DNA of 54,790 nt from Terriglobales bacterium (GTDB taxonomy: Bacteria; Acidobacteriota; Terriglobia; Terriglobales; Acidobacteriaceae): assembly GCA_015655585.1 (NCBI GenBank), contig JAATEV010000036.1, forward strand, positions 1 through 54,790, given 5' to 3'. This document shows positions 50,241 to 54,790 of this stretch, one piece after another. The notes under the pieces are model-generated. The model ran no database searches. It had not been told where the DNA came from and saw only the letters and a program-made list of their open reading frames with translations. Numbering within the stretch: position 1 is the stretch's first letter; the number at the start of each line of letters is the position of its first letter. Position numbers and translations under genes: made by a program.

Positions 50241-52139
50241 ATGACATTGAGAATTTCGCAGTTCGCGGGAATGTGTGGGCTGAGTGTCGTAGCACTTTCC
50301 GGAGTGATGTTCGCCCAGGCGCCCCGGTATCAGAGTCCTTTGAACCTGCCGGCTTCGCCTCAGCCGCAGTTGACGCTGCCTGTGCCCGCTGCGATTACTC
50401 CGAACGGCACGGTGGTAGAGGACGTAATCGTCCATGTAAACGACCAGATCATCACGCGCAGCGATGTGGAGCGAGCGGCGCAGCAACTGGCCCAGGAGAA
50501 TCAGCAGGCGAATACGAGCCCGGCCGAGGTGGCCGAGAGGCAGAAGAACTTCCTGCGCGATTTGATCGACAAGCAACTGCTTCTGTCGCGAGCCAAGGAG
50601 CTTAGCCTGAATGTGGATACGGAGGTCATCCACCAGTTGGATGATATCCGCAAGCAGAACCACATGGATTCCATGGAGGATCTGGAGCGGGCGGCTCAGT
50701 CCCAGGGAATCTCCTTTGAGGACTTCAAAGCACAGATTCGCAATGGCCTGCTTACCCAGCGAGTGGTTCAGGAGGAAGTTGGCCGCAGGTTGCAGATGAC
50801 TCAGGCCCAGGAGCAGGCTTACTACGAAGCTCACAAGCAGGAGTACGCCCAGCCGGAGCAGATCAGGTTGAGCGAGATCCTGGTCCCGACGGCCGCGGAT
50901 GCGAACGATGCAGCGATTGCACAGGCGCAGGCCAAGGCGGATGACGTCGTGGCAAAGTTGAAGGGCGGCGCGAATTTCGAAGAGCTTGCGAAGACATACT
51001 CCGGGGGGCCGGGGGCTGCTCAGGGCGGTGATCTGGGACTGTACAAGCGGGGCGTGCTGCCCAAGGTCTTCGAGGACCAGAGCTTCGGTCTGAAGGTCGG
51101 CGAAGTGACGGCTCCGATCCGTTCGCGGCAGGGATTCGTGATTCTGAAGGTTACGGAGCACCAGCCCGCAGGCATTCCTCCCTTGAAAGACGTGGAGCAG
51201 CAGGTGCAGGAGGCGATGTACAGCGAGCAGATGCAGCCTGCGGTGCGCACCTATCTGACGAAGCTGCGCGAGGATGCGGCCCTGGAGGTTGCGCCTGGTT
51301 TTGTGGATTCGGGAGCGAGCCCGAAGCAGGTGAAGATCGTCAACCTTGCTTACCAGGCTCCGGTTGTCAAAAAGAAGAAGAAGGAAGAGAAGCGCCGGTT
51401 TGAGCGCGCCGGTCATTTTTCGACGGCGAACGCTAAACCGGGGGAGGTAGGGGCTACTGCGGTTGCTGCTGCCGCTCCGGCTCCCACTCCAACTATCGGC
51501 AAAAATGGGAAGCCCAAGAAGTTCAAGCGCGAGAAGGTCCGGTTTGGGCAGGCTCCCCGCAATTCGCTTCCGGCTGGCCCGGAGGAGACGGCATCGGGCA
51601 CCGATGTCGGTGCGGGAGCGACTTCTGTAGCGAAGACGCCGGATTTGGCTCCGGGCACAGCGATTGCTCCGGTGGAGAATAACAATCAGGTGGCAGCCGA
51701 CGCCGATCCGTTTGCTACGAAGACTGTAGACGAGAAGAAGACTCGATTCAGCGACCGGGCGAAGACCGCCAAGGCAGACAAGGCCAAGGCCCAGACCGTG
51801 AAGGTGAAGGAGAAGGCGCTGACGACGGTGGCTCCTGTAGGCCAGGATGTACGGGCTGAGGAGAGCATCCAGTCTTCGGCGCTTGGCCTGAACGGCGATA
51901 TGTCGAAGAAGAAGAAGAAAAAAGAGAAGGTCAAGGGAGCGCCGAAGGAGCGTTTGCAGAACAAGGCACCCGCTCCTCCGGCGGCGCCTCTGGAGGAGAC
52001 TCCGGCGAAGGCTCCGGATCGGGGGACGCCGCGGGAGGGGATTCTGCCGAAGCAGACCCCGGTTGGCGCTGATACCCCTGCGACTCCTCCGGCGGCTGCT
52101 CCTGCTGGTGGGCAGCAGAAGCAAGACCAGCCGAAGTAA
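50241..52139 (+). CDS. SurA-like periplasmic peptidyl-prolyl isomerase/chaperone with Lys-rich tail
   Basis: A 632-residue exported protein: signal peptide (to about residue 29), a SurA N-terminal helical chaperone region (about 55-200, VEDVIVHVNDQIITRSDVE, FLRDLIDKQLLLSRAKE), then one parvulin rotamase domain (about 210-320, IRLSEILVPTAADANDA, ANFEELAKTYSGGPGAAQGG, GDLGLYKRGVLPKVFEDQSF, VGEVTAPIRSRQGFVILKV). SurA usually has two parvulin domains. The last 250 residues are Lys/Ala/Pro-rich low complexity with KKKKKEEKRRF and MSKKKKKKEKVKG runs. The start was set at ATG 50241 (MTLRISQF) rather than a GTG 27 bases upstream. It probably aids outer-membrane protein folding. A terminator follows. 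Confidence 0.87.
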   Translation: MTLRISQFAGMCGLSVVALSGVMFAQAPRYQSPLNLPASPQPQLTLPVPAAITPNGTVVEDVIVHVNDQIITRSDVERAAQQLAQENQQANTSPAEVAERQKNFLRDLIDKQLLLSRAKELSLNVDTEVIHQLDDIRKQNHMDSMEDLERAAQSQGISFEDFKAQIRNGLLTQRVVQEEVGRRLQMTQAQEQAYYEAHKQEYAQPEQIRLSEILVPTAADANDAAIAQAQAKADDVVAKLKGGANFEELAKTYSGGPGAAQGGDLGLYKRGVLPKVFEDQSFGLKVGEVTAPIRSRQGFVILKVTEHQPAGIPPLKDVEQQVQEAMYSEQMQPAVRTYLTKLREDAALEVAPGFVDSGASPKQVKIVNLAYQAPVVKKKKKEEKRRFERAGHFSTANAKPGEVGATAVAAAAPAPTPTIGKNGKPKKFKREKVRFGQAPRNSLPAGPEETASGTDVGAGATSVAKTPDLAPGTAIAPVENNNQVAADADPFATKTVDEKKTRFSDRAKTAKADKAKAQTVKVKEKALTTVAPVGQDVRAEESIQSSALGLNGDMSKKKKKKEKVKGAPKERLQNKAPAPPAAPLEETPAKAPDRGTPREGILPKQTPVGADTPATPPAAAPAGGQQKQDQPK

Positions 52140-52164
52140 TAGCTCTTTCGGAAGTCTCCACTCC

Positions 52165-52207
52165 TAACGCAAAAGATTGCAGCCCACGGGCTGCAATCTT
52201 TGCGTTA
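52165..52207 (+). terminator. Intrinsic terminator after the SurA-like gene
   Basis: An 11-bp perfect stem (gattgcagccc at 52175-52185, gggctgcaatc at 52188-52198), extended by taacgcaaaa/tttgcgtta with one bulged A. A-rich and T-rich arms lie on the two sides, so it could work in both directions. It isolates surA from the PEP-CTERM gene. Confidence 0.8.
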
Positions 52208-52395
52208 AGAGACTCCGGTTGTTCCTGAAAGCAATTGATACGGGTTACGAAAGACTCTTGGAGTAACACCCCTTTTTAACGCAGGCTTTTATCTCTCCTC
52301 TGCTAGAGTGTGTCCATTCAGGCAGTCCACCGAAAAAATCTTGCTTTACTTTTTGGGTGATTGTCCATTTCTCGGGCCCCCTTTAGGAGGAAAAA

Positions 52396-53151
52396 ATGCG
52401 TTTATCTTTTTTTGCCATTCTTTCGGTCGGTCTGTCTTTGGGATCGACTCCGCTTTTCGCGAATACCGTAACCTTTTTTGGAGAAGATGTGAACCACAGC
52501 GGTGATCCGGCTCAGGCATCGCTGACCAATGCAAACACGGCGCACGACCAGTTCTTTTCCAATCTTACCGGCGTCGAAACCCAGACGTTTGAATCCTACA
52601 GTGCAGGTACTGGACTTCCGCTGACCGTCAGTTTCGGAGTGGCTGGAAATGCCACGCTCACTGACCCCAGCGGTGGAAGCTTTATTACATCGGGCAACGA
52701 TGGCGCGGGACGCTACCCCATTTCGGGGAATAAGTATCTTGAGACCGGAGCGGGTAGCGGATTTACGATTACCTTCTCCTCGCCCATCTCCGCGTTCGGT
52801 TTTTATGGAACCGATATCGGAGACTTTGGTGGAGTGCTGACGCTTGGTCTGACTGGCGCCGATCCCGAGACTCTTGTTGTTCCCGCTACTGCTGGCTCTA
52901 ACGCTTCCACATCGGGCTCGAATCTTTACTTCGGCTTTTACGACACGACGAACACCTTCACTTCGATCACCTTCAACAACACTGGCAGCGGTGGGGTTGA
53001 TGTTTTTGGCTTTGACGATTTCACCATCGGCAATATTGAGCAGGTTACACCTACTTCTCCTACTCCGGAGCCTTCCACGTTTGCGTTGCTGGGGACGGGC
53101 GTTCTGGCTCTGGCTGGGGCGGCGCGGCGTAAATTCTCTACCATCCTGTAG
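52396..53151 (+). CDS. PEP-CTERM sorting-domain exported protein
   Basis: A 251-residue exported protein with signal peptide (about 1-22, FAILSVGLSLGSTPLFA), a beta-rich Ser/Thr/Gly-rich body (about 25-215, with FSSPISAFGFYGTDIGDFGG and FGFYDTTNTFTSITFNNTG) and a C-terminal tripartite signal: a PEP motif (TPEPSTFALLG), a hydrophobic helix (TGVLALAGAA) and a basic end (RRKFSTIL). This is the exosortase (EpsH/XrtA-type) recognition sequence; the target is probably processed and displayed at the cell surface or in the exopolysaccharide matrix. A strong Shine-Dalgarno, aggagg, lies 5 bases before the ATG. No exosortase gene is in the window. Confidence 0.9.
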   Translation: MRLSFFAILSVGLSLGSTPLFANTVTFFGEDVNHSGDPAQASLTNANTAHDQFFSNLTGVETQTFESYSAGTGLPLTVSFGVAGNATLTDPSGGSFITSGNDGAGRYPISGNKYLETGAGSGFTITFSSPISAFGFYGTDIGDFGGVLTLGLTGADPETLVVPATAGSNASTSGSNLYFGFYDTTNTFTSITFNNTGSGGVDVFGFDDFTIGNIEQVTPTSPTPEPSTFALLGTGVLALAGAARRKFSTIL

Positions 53152-53168
53152 TTCTGCTTTCAAGCGGG

Positions 53169-53204
53169 CAAAAGGCCGTGGATCTTGCGATCCACGGCCT
53201 TTTG
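53169..53204 (+). terminator. Intrinsic terminator after the PEP-CTERM gene
   Basis: A 16-bp perfect stem (53169-53184 and 53189-53204) with loop ttgc and flanking caaaa/ttttg. It lies 18 bp after the stop and 26 bp before the next ATG. Confidence 0.85.
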
Positions 53205-53229
53205 GTTCGGCTCAGGTATTCTTCCTAAA

Positions 53230-54213
53230 ATGAAAGATTTTTTTGTTGAGCACGTTGCCCGGTTCGATAACTCCTCTGTGACCTCGTACTTTGTTGTTAC
53301 CTCGCTGCAACTGCGGGATAAGAAGCAGGGGGGGCAGTTCCTTACTCTCTCGCTTACCGACAGGACCGGCACTCTCCCGGCTACGATGTGGGAGGACTTT
53401 GAAGAGGCGGCGGTGAACTGCGCGGAGGGCGGCTACGTCAAAGCGCAGGGACGGATCTCCAAATATCAGGGCAAGTTCCAGATGACTTTGCAGAAGCTGC
53501 GGCCTGCGGCGGATTCGGAGGTCGATCCGGCGGACTACCAGCCAGCGACGCGGTTCGATGTGGATGAGATGTGGGTGGAACTGCGTGGTTATGTGGATGC
53601 TTTTCGGAATGCAGACCTGAAGCGGCTGGTTTTTTCCTTTCTGGACGATCCGGAGATCGGTCCGGCTTATAAGTCGGCACCGGCGGCGAAGCGGCTGCAC
53701 CATGCCTGGCTGGGTGGGTTGCTGGAGCATGTGCTGGTGCTGGTGCGGGTATGCCTGGCTACGGCTCCGTTTTATCCGGAGGTGGACGCCGACCTGCTGG
53801 TGACGGGGGCGATCCTGCACGATATCGGCAAGATCCGCGAGCTGGCGTGGAAGTCGAGCTTCAGCTATACGCTGGAGGGGCAGTTGATTGGCCACATCAG
53901 CATCGCTCAGGGGATGTTGCGGGAGAAAGTGCAGGAACTGGCTCCGTTTCCGGAGAAGCTGCGGATGCTGGTAGAGCACATGATCCTGAGCCATCATGGC
54001 AAGTACGAGTTCGGGTCGCCGAAGCTGCCGATGACGCCGGAGGCGATTCTTTTGAGCGCGCTCGATGACCTGGAGGCCAAGATGCAGGCGATGCGGAACG
54101 AATTTGCTGCTGCGGAGGCTACCGGGAAGGGTGCCGGTGAGGTGACGGAGTGGGTTCGGAGTATGGAACGGCCTTTGTTCGATACGCGGCGGTATCTGGA
54201 GGAGGAGAAGTAG
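53230..54213 (+). CDS. YhaM-like 3'-5' exoribonuclease (OB fold plus HD domain)
   Basis: A 327-residue protein. The N-terminal OB-fold nucleic-acid-binding domain (about 15-110) has VVTSLQLRDKKQGGQFLTL and a G-(x)n-GRISKYQGKFQMTL strand pair. The HD phosphohydrolase domain (about 150-290) has the metal motifs AKRLHHAWLGGLLEHVL, GAILHDIGKIRELAW and MILSHHGKYEFGS, then ALDDLEAKM. This arrangement is that of YhaM/CBF1, a Mn-dependent exonuclease of single-stranded RNA and DNA. The start was taken at ATG 53230; an earlier frame start overlaps the preceding terminator. A terminator hairpin follows about 95 bp later. Confidence 0.9.
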   Translation: MKDFFVEHVARFDNSSVTSYFVVTSLQLRDKKQGGQFLTLSLTDRTGTLPATMWEDFEEAAVNCAEGGYVKAQGRISKYQGKFQMTLQKLRPAADSEVDPADYQPATRFDVDEMWVELRGYVDAFRNADLKRLVFSFLDDPEIGPAYKSAPAAKRLHHAWLGGLLEHVLVLVRVCLATAPFYPEVDADLLVTGAILHDIGKIRELAWKSSFSYTLEGQLIGHISIAQGMLREKVQELAPFPEKLRMLVEHMILSHHGKYEFGSPKLPMTPEAILLSALDDLEAKMQAMRNEFAAAEATGKGAGEVTEWVRSMERPLFDTRRYLEEEK

Positions 54214-54309
54214 GGGTCCCCCCCTCCCCCCTGATCTTGTGTAAAGTCTTGGATTCATTTGGTTTATGGTTGGACTTAGAAATTGGTTATTCATTGTCTG
54301 GTTAACAGG

Positions 54310-54340
54310 GAAAGGCCCCGGTTTTTTGCCGGGGCCTTTC
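54310..54340 (+). terminator. Intrinsic terminator downstream of the YhaM-like gene
   Basis: A 12-bp perfect stem (gaaaggccccgg / ccggggcctttc, 54310-54321 and 54329-54340) with a 7-base loop ttttttg, followed by tgtttctatttt. Typical rho-independent form. Confidence 0.85.
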
Positions 54341-54436
54341 TGTTTCTATTTTATCTGGGTGGAGGGGGTAAGTATGCCACGCGGAAGTTGTTGGGTTGGA
54401 GGGGGTTGAGGGTGTTTGGGGCTTGACAGGTTTTAA

Positions 54437-54790
54437 CGGCGTAACGGTGATCAAAGGGATTTTTAAAGACTGATAAGAGCGGATTTAGCAAAGATTGATT
54501 CGACCGCGGATTTTCGCGGATAAAACGGATGAAAGACAAAGGCGATTTAAAGACGAGTACGTCTTTTAAAAGACAAGGACGGGGAAAAGCAACGGTAATG
54601 AATCAGTCGCTTCGCCCTTCGGGCTTTGCTCCGGCCTTCGGCAGAGCGGTGGTCGCTTCGCGACGGCTTTTGACTCCGGGCTGAAGCCCGGCTCTAATCC
54701 CAAAGGCAAGAACAACAGCAAACGCAGATTCCCTTCGGGAATGACAAACAAAAAACAGGCAACAGCTAGAACAAACAATGGCAACAACAA
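54437..54790. repeat. Mosaic repeat block (gene-free stretch to window end)
   Basis: After the terminator no gene is supported through the window end. 54438-54460 and 54502-54523 repeat modules from 8944-9030; 54607-54632 and 54637-54666 repeat those at 21086 and 21162, here without the 45-bp palindromic insert; 54727-54766 is the third copy of the attcccttcgggaatgac module also at 9077 and 9261. Between them run caa/aac/aag-rich spacers. Several open frames cross this area but all are repeat-derived. Confidence 0.8.

Noticed and set aside
50133..52124. A 663-codon open frame antisense to the SurA-like gene
   Set aside because: The Arg/Leu-rich composition is that expected from reading a coding gene backwards, and the plus strand carries clear SurA/parvulin motifs.

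Overview
The window looks like a chromosomal core segment of a Terriglobia-type acidobacterium (Granulicella/Terriglobus/Edaphobacter-like). This is inferred from the high-GC, G-rich coding strands, the diderm envelope genes (kdsB, SPOR, SurA-like, outer-membrane beta-barrel, PEP-CTERM) and the mosaic intergenic repeats. It was not tested by any database search. I see no phage, insertion sequence, CRISPR array or rRNA.

Layout. 1-5588 (+): the end of a GspE/PilB-type ATPase, then a tightly coupled pilM-pilN-pilO-pilP/gspC-like set and a pseudopilin interrupted by a Gly/Ser/Phe repeat tract. 5623-8908 (-): two secreted beta-propeller-like proteins. 9412-11092 (-): an ECF sigma factor, a zinc-finger anti-sigma factor and a Spy/CpxP-like periplasmic protein. 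11217-16331 (+): coaD, an aspartate-type aminotransferase, mannose-1-phosphate guanylyltransferase, a phosphohexomutase and a HAD phosphatase, converging on kdsB (-). 17162-21001 (+): tRNA-Met, an S41 (Ctp) homologue whose catalytic Ser and Lys are both replaced, and a class A penicillin-binding protein. 21438-24916 (-): ygfZ-like, DUF1844, MBL hydrolase and ribF. 24981-34084 (+): a secreted HExxH protein, mtnP, a PfkB kinase, a GT39-like membrane protein, then dapF-like/ldcA/mpl (murein recycling) and plsC. 34063-41289 (-): a run of envelope genes (DUF3467, GT39-like, TPR, NfeD, beta-barrel, slipin, SPOR), with tRNA-Leu upstream. 41528-47991 (-): a cyclic-glucan-synthase-like protein lacking the usual C-terminal phosphorylase, and an ABC exporter. 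48185-54213: tRNA-Gly, a canonical CtpA (-), a SurA-like chaperone with a lysine-rich tail, a PEP-CTERM protein and a YhaM-like HD exonuclease.

Most of the window is housekeeping and envelope biology. The main surprises are two enzymes with both signature catalytic residues exchanged: the S41 homologue (Ser to Gly, Lys to Glu, checked against the canonical paralogue in the same window) and the DapF homologue (both Cys to Ser), which sits in a murein-recycling operon. Next come the phosphorylase-less glucan synthase beside an exporter, the low-complexity insert splitting a pseudopilin, the sigma/anti-sigma/Spy module and a nested palindromic repeat. Gene-free stretches over 300 bases (8909-9411, 21002-21437, 54214-54790) are largely mosaics of short repeats.
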